Of a DNA stretch of 53,204 nucleotides, positions 42,730 through 53,204 are shown in pieces. Under the pieces are notes generated by a model. It had not been told where the DNA came from, did no database searches, and saw nothing but the letters and a program-made list of their open reading frames with translations. The position numbers and the translations under genes are program-made. This stretch comes from Candidatus Dormiibacterota bacterium (GTDB lineage Bacteria; Chloroflexota; Dormibacteria; Aeolococcales; Aeolococcaceae), in NCBI GenBank assembly GCA_019245575.1, contig JAFARE010000006.1:1-53204 (forward strand). Direction: 5' to 3'. Position 1 is the stretch's first letter. Every line of letters begins with the position of its first letter.

Positions 42730-44148
42730 TCACGCGCGGCGCCAGCGCTGGCCCTCGGCCGTGTCCTCGACGGCGATGCCGCGCCGCGCCAGCTGCTCGC
42801 GGATGCTGTCCGCCTGGGCCCAGTCCTTGGCGTTGCGCGCCTCCTGCCGCGCACCGAGCAGCCCACGTTCCTCTTCACTCAAGTCGCCACCGCGCTCGCG
42901 GTCGACGAGCGGGAACACGCCCAGCACGTCGTCCACCTCGTCGAGCAGCGCACGGAGCGCGCGCTGCGCCTCGGCGCTGACCGCGTTCGCGTCCAGCGCA
43001 CGGTTGATGTCGCGCAGCGACGCGAAGACCGCCCCCATCGCCTCGGGGAGGTTGAGGTCGTCGTCCATCGCCTCGTCAAACCCATTGCGCGCGTGACGGA
43101 TCGCCGTCAGCACGTCCTCGTCAGCGCCGCCCCCGTCGGCGGCGCGCAGCTCATTGACTCGGTCGCGGAACGCGGCCAGCCGGTCCACCGCCTCGGTGGC
43201 CGCGGCAAGCGGCTCGTCCGAGTAGTTGAGCGGCTTGCGGTAATGAGTCGACGCGGCGAGCATGTAGCGCACCGCAGAGGGCCGCGCACCGCCGGCCATC
43301 ACCTCCGGCACCGTCATGAAGTTGTTCAGCGATTTCGCCATCTTCTCGCCCAGGATTCGCAGGTGCTCGCTGTGGCACCACACGCGCACGAACGGTTGGC
43401 GTGTCGCCGCCTCCGACTGCGCGATCTCGTTCTCGTGATGGGGAAAGATGTTGTCCACACCGCCGCAGTGGATGTCGAGGCTCTCGCCGAGGAGCGTCAT
43501 GCTCATGGCGGAGCACTCGATGTGCCAGCCGGGGTGTCCGCGACCCAGCTTCGTGTCCCAGCCGATGTCGTCAGGACCAACGGCCTTCCACAGCGCGAAG
43601 TCGCGGGCGTCCTCCTTGTCGTAGCTGTCCGCATCGACACGCCCGCTGGCGCCCGCGACCAGACTGGAGGCGCTGAACCCGCTGAGCCGCCCGTAGCCGG
43701 GGAACGCGCTGATGCGGAAGTACACGCTGCCGTCGCTGTCGTACGCCGCGCCGGCGTCTTGCAGACGCTCGATCAACTCGACCATCGGGCCGATGTACTC
43801 GGTGGCCCGCGGATAGTGATGCGCGGGGCGCAGCCCCAGCGTGTCGCGGTCCTCGAAGAACGCGGCGATCCACTGCGCCGTCTCCTCCTCCAGAGACACG
43901 CCATGCTCCTTGGCGTTCCTGAGGATGCGGTCGTCCACGTCGGTGAGGTTCATCACGTGCGTGACCTTTTCGAAGTGGTGGTCGAGCCACCGCCGCAGCA
44001 CGTCCTCGAAGATGAAGGTGCGGAAGTTGCCGATGTGCACGCGGTTCCACACCGTGGGACCGCACGTGTACAGGCGGAGGTGGCCGGCCTCGAGCGGCTC
44101 GACCTCCACCAGGCTCCGGGTAAGGGTGTCGTGCAGCCGCAGCGTCAC
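42730..44148 (-). CDS. cysS: cysteinyl-tRNA synthetase
   Basis: A 472-residue class I synthetase that charges tRNA-Cys. It shows CGPTVWNRVHIGNFRTF (HIGH-type motif and first zinc Cys), GWHIECSAM (second zinc Cys), GGVDNIFPHHENEIAQ (zinc His and Glu) and KMAKSLNN (KMSKS-type signature). The C-terminal helical domain ends GIAVEDTAEGQRWRR. GTG 44148 overlaps the ispF stop as GTGA. Length is normal. Confidence 0.96.
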   Translation of the reverse strand: MTLRLHDTLTRSLVEVEPLEAGHLRLYTCGPTVWNRVHIGNFRTFIFEDVLRRWLDHHFEKVTHVMNLTDVDDRILRNAKEHGVSLEEETAQWIAAFFEDRDTLGLRPAHHYPRATEYIGPMVELIERLQDAGAAYDSDGSVYFRISAFPGYGRLSGFSASSLVAGASGRVDADSYDKEDARDFALWKAVGPDDIGWDTKLGRGHPGWHIECSAMSMTLLGESLDIHCGGVDNIFPHHENEIAQSEAATRQPFVRVWCHSEHLRILGEKMAKSLNNFMTVPEVMAGGARPSAVRYMLAASTHYRKPLNYSDEPLAAATEAVDRLAAFRDRVNELRAADGGGADEDVLTAIRHARNGFDEAMDDDLNLPEAMGAVFASLRDINRALDANAVSAEAQRALRALLDEVDDVLGVFPLVDRERGGDLSEEERGLLGARQEARNAKDWAQADSIREQLARRGIAVEDTAEGQRWRRA

Positions 44149-44633
44149 AGCGGCGCGAGCAGCACCGTGGCCGACGCGGCGACACCCTCGCTGCGTCCGG
44201 CAAAACCCATCCCGTCCGTGGTGGTCGCGCCGACCACGACCGTGCCTTCCGGCACACCGAGCGCCTCGCACATCGCGGTCGACATCGCCGCCAGGTGCTT
44301 CTGCAGCCGCGGCTCCTCGGCCACGGCGATCACGTGCCCTGACACCACAGTCCACTGCGTCTCGCGCAGCTTCTCAGCCACGCGTGTCAGCAGCTCGACC
44401 CCGGACGTGTCCTTCCACTGCGGATCCGTGGACGGGAAATGCTGGCCCATGTCGCCGAGGTGGGCGGCGCCAAGGCATGCATCGCAGAGCGCGTGCGCCA
44501 CGGCGTCGCCGTCGGAATGGCCCATCAGGCCGCGATCGTAGGGAATCAGCACGCCGCCCAGCATGAAGGGACGGCGCGGCACGAAGCGGTGCGCGTCGAT
44601 CCCGTGGCCGATGCGCAGGCCGGTCTCGCTCAC
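44145..44633 (-). CDS. ispF: 2-C-methyl-D-erythritol 2,4-cyclodiphosphate synthase
   Basis: 162 residues, the fifth enzyme of the MEP isoprenoid pathway, converting CDP-ME 2-phosphate to MEcPP. It contains IGHGIDAHRF (metal-binding Asp and His), GLMGHSDGDAVAHALCDA, LGDMGQHFPSTDPQWKD and TTTDGMGFAGRSEGVAA, all family hallmarks. GTG 44633 overlaps the ispD stop as GTGA. It is next to ispD, the usual arrangement. Confidence 0.96.
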   Translation of the reverse strand: MSETGLRIGHGIDAHRFVPRRPFMLGGVLIPYDRGLMGHSDGDAVAHALCDACLGAAHLGDMGQHFPSTDPQWKDTSGVELLTRVAEKLRETQWTVVSGHVIAVAEEPRLQKHLAAMSTAMCEALGVPEGTVVVGATTTDGMGFAGRSEGVAASATVLLAPL

Positions 44634-45334
44634 ACCGGTGACTCGAGAAGCGCGCGCACCAGGCGCAGGTCCTGCTCGTGCGTGACCTTGATGTTGCGGG
44701 GGTCGCCCGGCACCACCGCGACCTGCTGGCCCAGGCGCTCGACCAGATACGAGTCGTCGTCGCCCTCCACGTCGTCGGCGCGCGCAGCCTCGTGCGCGTG
44801 CTTGAGCAGGTACGTGGAAAAGGCCTGCGGCGTCTGCGTGGCGATCAGCTCGGCGCGGGGCAGCGTCTCGACGATGTGGCCGTCGTGCGCGCGCTTCACC
44901 GTGTCCACGCAGGCGATGGCTGCGGTGGACGCGCCCTGCGCCTGCGCCACCGCCAGCACGTCGCGGAACAGCTGCGGGGGCGCGAGCGGCCGGGCGGCGT
45001 CGTGCACGCACACGAATTCGTCCTCGACCCGCTGCAGCGCGGCGTATACCGAGTCCTGCCGGCGCGGGCCGCCCTCCACGACGTCGACGCGGAGGAAGCC
45101 GGCGGCCGACGCCAGCGAGCGCAGCGCGTCGCCACGCTCCGCCGGCGCCGCCAGCACGAGGCGGTCGAAACAGCCCGCGGCACCGGCGTTGCGCAGCGTC
45201 AGCCCCACGACCGATGTGCCGTGCACGTCCAGCCAGAGCTTGTCCTGCCCCATGCGCGCGCCGCGGCCGAAGGCCGGGACGATGAGCGCGGTGCTCAGCG
45301 CTGTGCGACCCGCGCCGCGCGGGGCTGGCGTGAC
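44630..45334 (-). CDS. ispD: 2-C-methyl-D-erythritol 4-phosphate cytidylyltransferase
   Basis: About 222-234 residues, third enzyme of the MEP pathway, forming CDP-ME from MEP and CTP. It shows the nucleotide-binding start ALIVPAFGRGARMGQDK (commonly GxGxRMG), VHDAARPLAP, TVKRAHDGHIVETLPR, QTPQAFSTYLL, EGDDDSYLVE and GDPRNIKVTHEQDL. The start is unclear: the conserved part begins directly at a CTG (45298) that overlaps the upstream TGA, while the first usual start codon is GTG 45334, giving a 40-base overlap with the PIN/TRAM gene. I use the GTG. Confidence 0.93.
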   Translation of the reverse strand, partial: VTPAPRGAGRTALSTALIVPAFGRGARMGQDKLWLDVHGTSVVGLTLRNAGAAGCFDRLVLAAPAERGDALRSLASAAGFLRVDVVEGGPRRQDSVYAALQRVEDEFVCVHDAARPLAPPQLFRDVLAVAQAQGASTAAIACVDTVKRAHDGHIVETLPRAELIATQTPQAFSTYLLKHAHEAARADDVEGDDDSYLVERLGQQVAVVPGDPRNIKVTHEQDLRLVRALLESPV

Positions 45335-46455
45335 GCGCGTGCGGCGCGGGGCGCGTCGGGCTCGTCGTACACGGCAAAGATCATGCGGCCGGCGGCGGTC
45401 TGGAGCACGCTGGTCACGGTGACGAGCAGCGTCTCGTCGAGGTGATGGCGCCCGTTCTCCACGACGACCATGGTGCCGTCCTCCAGGTAGCCGACGCCCT
45501 GGTGCGGCTCCTTGCCCTCCTTGACGACCGCGATGGTCATCGTCTCGCCGCTGGCGACGATCGGCTTCACCGCGTTGGCCAGCGTGTTGAGGTTGAGCAC
45601 GCGCACACCCTCGACCTGCGCCAGCCGCGTGAGGTTGTAGTCCTGCGTCATCAGGGCTGCGCTGCGCAGGCGCGCCAGCTTGACCAGCTGCGAATCGACC
45701 TCGGTGCGTCCCGGGAACTCGATGTCGATGACCTCGCACACGACGTCGCTGCCGTTGCGGAGCTCGTCGACGATGTCGAGCCCGCGCCGGCCCTTGGCGC
45801 GGCGCACGGGGTCACCGGAGTCGGCGACGCGCTGCAGCTCCTCGAGCACGAAGCTGGGGATCAGCAGCCGTCCCGGCATGAACCCGGCAGCAGCGACGTC
45901 CACGATGCGGCCGTCGATGAGCACGCTGGTGTCGAGCAGCACGGGCTGGCCGTCCAGCGGCGCCAGGTGGTCTGCCGTCTCATGGGCAGCGCCGCGCCGC
46001 GCGAAGACCTCGGTGAGCACCTCGCGGCGCCTGCTCCCGGCGCGCACGCCCACGTACACGAGCACGCACGCGACGCAGAGCGAGACGAGGACGCCGAGGC
46101 CCCAGGGCAGCGGCGCCAGCAGCACGGCGACGAGGGCGGAGACCAGCAAGGCCACCAGCAGGCCCGCGGTGGCGCCGACGACCTGCGCGGCAGGCGCCTC
46201 CTCCAGGGTCCGCTCGAGCCAGAGGAACGGCTCCACCGACAACAGCGGCCCGGCCAGCGCGAGCGCCGCCGCGCCGGCCACTCCTGCGGCCAGCACCGCG
46301 GCCAGGGCAACGCTGCGGTTGTCCGTCAGGACGCCGGTGGAGTTGCTGAGGATGAAGAGCCCGTACATCACCCCCAGCACCATCCCGACGACCGCGCCGA
46401 CGAATCGCGAGAGGGTGCGCGCCCGCCGGACCCGAGCGGGATTGCGGAGCGACAT
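45295..46455 (-). CDS. yacL: PIN/TRAM-domain membrane protein (YacL family)
   Basis: A 386-residue protein with four N-terminal helices (~18-38, 47-70, 92-113, 117-137). A cytoplasmic PIN nuclease domain follows (LLDTSVLIDGRIVDV with Asp175, Asp181 and Asp186; VDSQLVKLARLRSAALMTQDYNL) and then a TRAM RNA-binding domain (~310-360: GKEPHQGVGYLEDGTMVVVENG). Proteins of this family are conserved next to radA and ispD; their exact RNA target is not established. The last ~25 residues are Arg/Ala-rich. ATG 46455 directly precedes the first helix. Confidence 0.92.
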   Translation of the reverse strand: MSLRNPARVRRARTLSRFVGAVVGMVLGVMYGLFILSNSTGVLTDNRSVALAAVLAAGVAGAAALALAGPLLSVEPFLWLERTLEEAPAAQVVGATAGLLVALLVSALVAVLLAPLPWGLGVLVSLCVACVLVYVGVRAGSRRREVLTEVFARRGAAHETADHLAPLDGQPVLLDTSVLIDGRIVDVAAAGFMPGRLLIPSFVLEELQRVADSGDPVRRAKGRRGLDIVDELRNGSDVVCEVIDIEFPGRTEVDSQLVKLARLRSAALMTQDYNLTRLAQVEGVRVLNLNTLANAVKPIVASGETMTIAVVKEGKEPHQGVGYLEDGTMVVVENGRHHLDETLLVTVTSVLQTAAGRMIFAVYDEPDAPRAARASRQPRAARVAQR

Positions 46456-46509
46456 CGCTGCGATTGAACCACAGGGTTGTCGCACGCGCGGTAGTCCGCA
46501 ACAGGGCGG

Positions 46510-47859
46510 TCACGCGAGCAGCCGGACGGCTTCTCCCAGCGTGGCGACGCTGCGACAGGACACACCGGCGGGCGGCCGGGCCTGCTGCTCGGGCGTGATG
46601 ACGAGGTCGAACCCCGCCGCGGCAGCCTCAGCGACCCGCGCGTCGAGGCGGCCGACCCGGCGCACCTCGCCACCCAGGCCGACCTCCCCGATGACGGCGC
46701 ATGAGGCGGACAGCGTGCGGTCGAGGCGCGAACCGGCGATGGCCAGGGCGACGGCGAGGTCGGCGGCGGGGTCGTCGACCCGGATGCCGCCGGCGGCGTT
46801 GAGAAAGACGTCGTGGTCGCCGACGGCGACGCGGGCACGCTTCTCCAGCACGGCGAGGAGGACGTGCAGCCGGTTGAGCTCGAAGCCCGACGCGGTGCGC
46901 CGCGGCAGCCCATACGGGCTGCGCATCGTGAGCGCCTGCATCTCGACCGCCAGGGGCCGAAGGCCGTCGCACGTGACCGTGCGCGCGCTCCCGGGCAGCG
47001 TGGCGACCGGTCCGTCGAGGAAGGCTCGTCCGCCGGCGGCCATGTCGGCCATGCCGCCGGCATCCATCGCCAGCAGGCCGAGCTCTCCCGTCGAGCCGAA
47101 GCGATTCTTCACGCCACGGAGCAGCCGCTGGTCGCCGAGACGGTCACCCTCCAGGTAGAGCACGACGTCGACCATGTGCTCGAGGGTGCGCGGCCCGGCG
47201 ATGGCGCCCTCCTTGGTCACGTGGCCCACCAGCAGCACCGCGACGCCAGACCGCTTCGCCGTGGCGACCAGGCGGGCAACCGCGGCCCGCACCTGTGCCG
47301 GGCTGCCCGCCACGCCGCTGACCGCGGCGTCGTACACCGTCTGCACCGAATCGACGACGGCAAGGCGCGGGTGCGCCGCCTCGACGGTGGCGACGATCGT
47401 GTCGAGGTCGGTCTCCACCAGGAGCTCGACGCCCGCAGCCGAGCCGATGCGGCGGGCGCGCAGCGCGACCTGCTCGGCCGACTCCTCACCGCTGCAGTAC
47501 AGCGAGGCGCCGCCGGCGATTCGCGCGGCGATCTGCAGGGCGAGGGTCGATTTGCCCACTCCGGGATCGCCGCCGAGCAGCACCACCGAGCCGGGCACGA
47601 TGCCGGCGCCCAGCACGCGGTCGACCTCCACGAACCCGCTGCCCAGCCGCTCGGGCGCGGCCGCCGCCTTCGCCAGGCTGTGTACGGTCCCTGCCACTCC
47701 CGGCTGCGCCGGGGTCAGCCGTGAGCCGGCGGGATCCTCCACCAGGCTGTTCCAGGCTTCGCAGGCCTGGCAGCGCCCCTCCCATTTGGGGTAGGCAGCG
47801 CCGCACTCAGCGCACGTGAAACGCGCGCGTGTTGCGGGGCGGAGCGCGGCGACTGCCAT
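46510..47859 (-). CDS. radA: DNA repair protein RadA
   Basis: A 449-residue RecA-like ATPase that promotes branch migration during recombination. It has an N-terminal C4 zinc finger (FTCAECGAAYPKWEGRCQAC), Walker A (GGDPGVGKSTLALQ), a diagnostic KNRFGSTGELG motif (about residue 250) and a C-terminal Lon-protease-like domain (GGIRVDDPAADLAVALAIAGS, ASCAVIGEVGLGGEVR) without protease catalysis. Length and start are standard. It is 54 bases upstream of the PIN/TRAM gene and probably co-transcribed with it. Confidence 0.96.
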   Translation of the reverse strand: MAVAALRPATRARFTCAECGAAYPKWEGRCQACEAWNSLVEDPAGSRLTPAQPGVAGTVHSLAKAAAAPERLGSGFVEVDRVLGAGIVPGSVVLLGGDPGVGKSTLALQIAARIAGGASLYCSGEESAEQVALRARRIGSAAGVELLVETDLDTIVATVEAAHPRLAVVDSVQTVYDAAVSGVAGSPAQVRAAVARLVATAKRSGVAVLLVGHVTKEGAIAGPRTLEHMVDVVLYLEGDRLGDQRLLRGVKNRFGSTGELGLLAMDAGGMADMAAGGRAFLDGPVATLPGSARTVTCDGLRPLAVEMQALTMRSPYGLPRRTASGFELNRLHVLLAVLEKRARVAVGDHDVFLNAAGGIRVDDPAADLAVALAIAGSRLDRTLSASCAVIGEVGLGGEVRRVGRLDARVAEAAAAGFDLVITPEQQARPPAGVSCRSVATLGEAVRLLA

Positions 47860-47918
47860 GGGCCGCTCATCCTAGCGAACATCCGTTCGCCGGTCAATGG
47901 GCCCAGAAGCCGGCTGGC

Positions 47919-49978
<2,060 letters not shown>

Positions 49979-49979
<1 letters not shown>

Positions 49980-50332
49980 TAGGCCAGCGCCTCCGCCGCG
50001 GAGCGAGGGAATGTCGCGTCGCCGAACGACACTGCTCCGCGGGGCACCATCCACGCATAGGCCTCGAGCCGGTACCGGCCCGCCTGCACGGCTGGGTCGT
50101 CAGCGTGCAGCGCCAGTGCCTCCTCCGGCTCCACGGTGAAGATGCTGAAGCCGCGCAGGATGCGCTCCTCCGGCCCGCGCACCGGACCGGCGGCAACCAG
50201 CTTGCCGCTGTCGTGCAGCGATGCGAGGTGCGCAAGGTGCGCATCCTGCAGCGCGTCTTCCTCCGCCTCGCTGATCGCGGGCGCATCCTCGCGCCGCAGC
50301 AGCAGCGCGATCGTGAAGCGATCGAACTCCAT
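49979..50332 (-). CDS. YciI-like protein
   Basis: A 117-residue protein of the YCII-related fold (dimeric alpha+beta barrel). It starts [15 protein letters not shown], contains an [25 protein letters not shown] region with the conserved His usual in the family, then [28 protein letters not shown]. YciI proteins are small and mostly uncharacterised, some with weak hydrolase or dehydrochlorinase-like activity. Its stop overlaps the uvrB start, and it follows the glycosyltransferase by 10 bases. It appears to be a passenger in the repair operon. Confidence 0.85.
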
Positions 50333-50342
50333 CGATCCCAGT

Positions 50343-51392
50343 CTACGCGTGAGCCAGCGCGGCATAGATCTGCTCGAGCCGCTCGGCGGTGCGGTCCCAC
50401 GAATGGCGCTCGCGGACGAAGGCGCGGCCGCGCTCACCCAGCTCGCGGCGCCGCGCGTCGTCCTGCAGCAACGCCACGGCGGCGGCACGCAGTGCCTCGG
50501 CGTCGCCGGCGGGCACGAGCACGCCGCCGTCCACCACCGCGTGGCGCAAGCCGTCCACGTCGTATCCCACGACCGGGGTGCCAGCCGCCTGCCCCTCCAG
50601 CGCCACCAGCCCCAGACCCTCGTACCGAGACGGCACCAGCAGCAGCGAGGCGCGCGCATATTCGCGCTTGACCTCGCTCGCATCGGCTGCGCCGCGGATC
50701 TCGATGCGGGGCTCGCGCCCCACGCGCGCACGTACCTCGTCGGCCAGCGCGCCGTCGCCGATGACCACGCCGCGCACGTCAGCGCGCTCCTCCACCAATG
50801 CACGCATGACGTCGATGGCATCGAGCACGCCCTTGTCGCGGCGCAGCCGGCCGACAAAGAGCACGCGCGCCGCTTCGCGCGCAGCGTCATCTGCCTCGGG
50901 CACGTCGACACCCGGCGGCACCACCTCGATACGCGAGGACGGTATGCCCATGGCGCGCACCGCGGCGGCGGTCGAGGGCGACACCGGCAGCACCATCGTC
51001 GCCAGGCGGTAGCTGCGCGCCTCCAGGGGCGCGGGCAGGCGCCAGGCGCTGCCGCGCGGATGCGCCTGCGCGTAGGTGTGATGCGCCGTGTACACCAGCG
51101 GCACACGCGGACGGCGCAGCAGCAGCACGCCGCCGGGACCGCCGTGCGCGTGGACGACGTCGGGACTCCCGCGCATGAGCATCGATGGATGCTGGTTCAG
51201 GTACAGCGAAAGGTCGAGCGGCGCGCGCCGCAGCACCGTCGGATAGCGCACCGCGTGGTCGCCGCGGCCTGCCACCGTGTGGGTGAGAACACCGCGCCGC
51301 TTCAGCGCCGCGCGCATCCCCTGCAGCATCACGCCCTGGCCACCGAGCGGCGGCGAGTCGTCGTAGGACGCGAAGGTGACTCGCAGCGTCAT
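50343..51392 (-). CDS. GT4-family glycosyltransferase
   Basis: A 349-residue GT-B glycosyltransferase. It has an N-terminal Gly-rich acceptor region (DDSPPLGGQGVMLQGM), DVVHAHGGPGGVLLL and TAHHTYAQ, then the C-terminal donor domain with VLFVGRLRRDKGVLDAIDVM, VVIGDGALADEV, YARASLLLVPSRYEGLGLVALEGQAAGTPVVG (the E-x7-E nucleotide-sugar motif) and a Trp near the end. GT4 enzymes retain configuration and often build cell-surface glycans or glycolipids. ATG 51392 overlaps the mutM stop (ATGA). The sugar and acceptor are unknown. Confidence 0.9.
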   Translation of the reverse strand: MTLRVTFASYDDSPPLGGQGVMLQGMRAALKRRGVLTHTVAGRGDHAVRYPTVLRRAPLDLSLYLNQHPSMLMRGSPDVVHAHGGPGGVLLLRRPRVPLVYTAHHTYAQAHPRGSAWRLPAPLEARSYRLATMVLPVSPSTAAAVRAMGIPSSRIEVVPPGVDVPEADDAAREAARVLFVGRLRRDKGVLDAIDVMRALVEERADVRGVVIGDGALADEVRARVGREPRIEIRGAADASEVKREYARASLLLVPSRYEGLGLVALEGQAAGTPVVGYDVDGLRHAVVDGGVLVPAGDAEALRAAAVALLQDDARRRELGERGRAFVRERHSWDRTAERLEQIYAALAHA

Positions 51393-52213
51393 CGCTGGCA
51401 CGAAGGGCAGTACACCGTGGTGCGGCCCGCCTCGACCGTGCGGCGCAGCGTGGTGCTGCAGCGGAAGCAGGGCATGCCACCGCGTCCGTACACCTGCAGC
51501 ACATCCTGGTTGCGCCCGGTCGCGTTCCACACGTCGCGATAGGTGTCCACGCTGCTGCCGCGGTTGACGATTGCGGCGCGCAGCACCGTCTGGATCGCCT
51601 CGTGCAAACGCTGCCGCTCGGCGCGCGTCAGGCGGTGGCACCGCTTGGTCGGCCGTACGCGCGCGGCGAAGCAGGCCTCGTCGATGTAGATGTTGCCCAG
51701 CCCGGCGACGCGCGCCTGGTCGAGCAGCGCCGCCTTCACCGAGCGCGTGGTCCGGCGCAGCAGCCGCTCGAACTCGGCGAGTGAGAACTCCTCCGAGAGC
51801 GGCTCGAGGCCAAGCGGCGGCAGCACGCGCGTCTCCTCGAGCAGCGCGCGCGACCCGTACGCGATGCGGCCGAAGCGCCGCGTGTCGTCGAACCGCAGCT
51901 CACGGCCGTCGTCGAGTGACGCGCGCAGGTGCGTGTGCTTCACCGGCGGAGTGGCGGGGTCACACACGACGAGGTGGCCGGTCATGCCCAGATGCACCAT
52001 CAGCTCGTCGCCGCCGTCGAGGCCGAGCAGGATGAACTTGCCCCGGCGGTCGACGCTGACCACGCTCTGCCCGGTGAGCACGGCGCGAAACATGGCGGCG
52101 TCGGGCAGCCGCACGACATCGTCGCGCATCAGGTCCACGGCCGCGAAGCGGCGGCCCACCACCGCGGCGCGCAGGTCTCGTGCCACGGTCTCCACCTCGG
52201 GGAGCTCAGGCAC
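51389..52213 (-). CDS. mutM: formamidopyrimidine-DNA glycosylase
   Basis: A 274-residue base-excision repair enzyme that removes 8-oxoguanine and formamidopyrimidines. It begins PELPEVETVARDL (Pro1 nucleophile, Glu2). The conserved Lys is in DRRGKFILLGLDGG. The H2TH region shows VAGLGNIYIDEACF, and the C-terminal zinc finger is CFRCSTTLRRTVEAGRTTVYCPSC. Its start overlaps the polA end by 8 bases. The pairing with polA is common in actinobacteria and related phyla. Confidence 0.96.
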   Translation of the reverse strand: MPELPEVETVARDLRAAVVGRRFAAVDLMRDDVVRLPDAAMFRAVLTGQSVVSVDRRGKFILLGLDGGDELMVHLGMTGHLVVCDPATPPVKHTHLRASLDDGRELRFDDTRRFGRIAYGSRALLEETRVLPPLGLEPLSEEFSLAEFERLLRRTTRSVKAALLDQARVAGLGNIYIDEACFAARVRPTKRCHRLTRAERQRLHEAIQTVLRAAIVNRGSSVDTYRDVWNATGRNQDVLQVYGRGGMPCFRCSTTLRRTVEAGRTTVYCPSCQR

Positions 52214-53204
52214 TGGGTACCGGCGTCATGTCTCCCCAGTTGTCGCCGACCTTGACGTCAACTTCGAGCGGCACCCGCAGCTGTTCGGCCGCGCCCATGT
52301 GGCGGCGCAGCAGCGGCACCAGCTGCTCCACCTCGTCCTGGGGCGCCTCCAACAGCAGCTCGTCGTGCACCTGCAGCAGGATGCGCGAGCGCAGGCCCGC
52401 ATCGCGTATGGCGTCGTCCACCAAGATCATGGCGCGCTTCATGATGTCCGCTGCCGCCCCCTGCAGCGGCATGTTGACTGCCATGCGCTCAGCGGCCTGG
52501 CGCAGCTGCCGGTTGGGCACGCGGATGTCGGGAAGGTAGCGGCGCCGGCCGGTGAAGGTCTTCACCCAACCCCACTCGCGCGCGTGGTTGCGCACTCCCT
52601 CGAGGTAGCGCGTCACCTCGGGGAAGTTGGCGAAGTACTTCTCGATGAATGTGTGCGCGTCCTCCTGGCTCATGCCGGTGTCGCGGGCGAGGCCGAAGTC
52701 GCTCAGCCCGTACACCACGCCGAAGTTCACCACCTTGGCGATGCGGCGCATGTCGGGCGTCACCTTCTCCGGCTCGACGCCGTACACCTCGGCGGCGGTG
52801 CGGCGGTGAATGTCCTCGCCGCGTTGGAACGCCTCGATGAGCTCGGCGGACTCCGTCACGTGCGCCAGCACGCGCAACTCGACCTGCGAGTAGTCGGCGC
52901 TGACCAGGCGCTGGCCGCGATCGGCATGGAAGGCGCGGCGGATGCGCTGCCCCCACTCGCTGCGGATGGGGATGTTCTGCAGGTTGGGATCAGACGACGA
53001 GAGCCGCCCGGTTGTGGCCACCGCCTGGTTGAACGACGTGTGGATGCGCGAGCTCGCCGAGCACAGCAGGGGCAGTGAGTCGACATACGTGCTCTTCAGC
53101 TTGGTGAGCTGCCGCCACTCCAACACCAGGCCCACGACCGCGTGCTCGGCGCGCAGCGCTTCCAGCGTGTCGGCGTCGGTGCTGCGCCCGGTCTTGATGC
53201 GGCG
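52206..53204 (-). CDS. polA: DNA polymerase I, C-terminal part (5' end beyond window)
   Basis: The last ~330 residues of family A DNA polymerase; the frame continues through the window edge, beginning with TGRSTDADTLEALR. It shows TTGRLSSSDPNLQNIPIR, motif A (SADYSQVELRVLAH), motif B (RRIAKVVNFGVVYGLS, with the Phe found in Taq and E. coli-type enzymes) and motif C (LLQVHDELLLE). All polymerase catalytic Asp and Lys/Arg residues that fall inside the window are present. The 5'-nuclease and proofreading parts cannot be judged. Confidence 0.96.
   Translation of the reverse strand, partial: RRIKTGRSTDADTLEALRAEHAVVGLVLEWRQLTKLKSTYVDSLPLLCSASSRIHTSFNQAVATTGRLSSSDPNLQNIPIRSEWGQRIRRAFHADRGQRLVSADYSQVELRVLAHVTESAELIEAFQRGEDIHRRTAAEVYGVEPEKVTPDMRRIAKVVNFGVVYGLSDFGLARDTGMSQEDAHTFIEKYFANFPEVTRYLEGVRNHAREWGWVKTFTGRRRYLPDIRVPNRQLRQAAERMAVNMPLQGAAADIMKRAMILVDDAIRDAGLRSRILLQVHDELLLEAPQDEVEQLVPLLRRHMGAAEQLRVPLEVDVKVGDNWGDMTPVPSA

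Noticed and set aside
42102..44541. Long plus-strand open frames opposite rlmB and cysS
   Set aside because: Antisense artefacts of GC-rich genes; the minus-strand products have complete family motifs.

Overview
The window is 53 kb of high-GC bacterial DNA. The right end carries a compact housekeeping block: polA, mutM, a GT4 glycosyltransferase, a YciI-like gene, uvrB, radA, a PIN/TRAM membrane protein, ispD, ispF, cysS, rlmB, yacP and tRNA-Thr. The radA-PIN/TRAM-ispD-ispF-cysS-rlmB-yacP order is classical for monoderm-type (Terrabacteria) genomes. GTG starts, GC-rich third codon positions, an exosortase and a class-E-like sortase domain suggest Actinomycetota, Chloroflexota or Ca. Dormibacterota. 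This placement is an inference; no rRNA is present.

Layout. (1) 1-12.7 kb is an accessory region ending at tRNA-Thr(GGT), with a tyrosine recombinase beside the tRNA 3' end. It holds the end of an RHS polymorphic toxin with its probable immunity gene, a three-gene cluster of secreted proteins including a bulb-type lectin, an unknown protein, a small membrane protein, a shortened HsdR-like nuclease-helicase without hsdM/hsdS, and about 2.3 kb of mostly gene-poor, simple-repeat-containing DNA. (2) 12.7-22.5 kb holds envelope and regulatory genes: a UbiA prenyltransferase, two HtrA-like proteins (one with catalytic Ser replaced by Cys), a DUF2269 protein, an alkaline-phosphatase-superfamily protein, a LuxR-type regulator with Glu at the phosphoacceptor position, an ECF sigma factor with a membrane extension, and an alcohol dehydrogenase. 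(3) 22.7-41.4 kb lies between a decayed 3' half of tRNA-Thr(TGT) and the intact gene. That is the geometry of an integrated island, although no integrase is visible. It contains a beta-propeller protein, a double hotdog protein, an ArsR-SRPBCC fusion, a GH26-like hydrolase and the most striking locus of the window. (4) 41.4-53.2 kb is the housekeeping block, all on the minus strand with overlapping start and stop codons.

The central locus (39741 down to 27409) reads as one 12.3-kb minus-strand operon: a PstS-like protein, pstC, pstA, pstB, a second PstS with a membrane-anchor tail, a third PstS-like protein with an extra N-terminal Ig-like domain and anchor, a small lipoprotein, an exosortase with an intact Cys/Arg/His triad, and an egghead-like GT2 glycosyltransferase fused to a sortase domain that has lost its His and Cys. 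Almost every junction overlaps by 1-11 bases. A divergently transcribed surface protein (40154-41212) ends in a hydrophobic segment plus an Arg cluster and could be an exosortase substrate. The working hypothesis is a phosphate-type uptake system whose binding proteins are processed, anchored or glycosylated at the cell surface by the co-encoded exosortase and glycosyltransferase.
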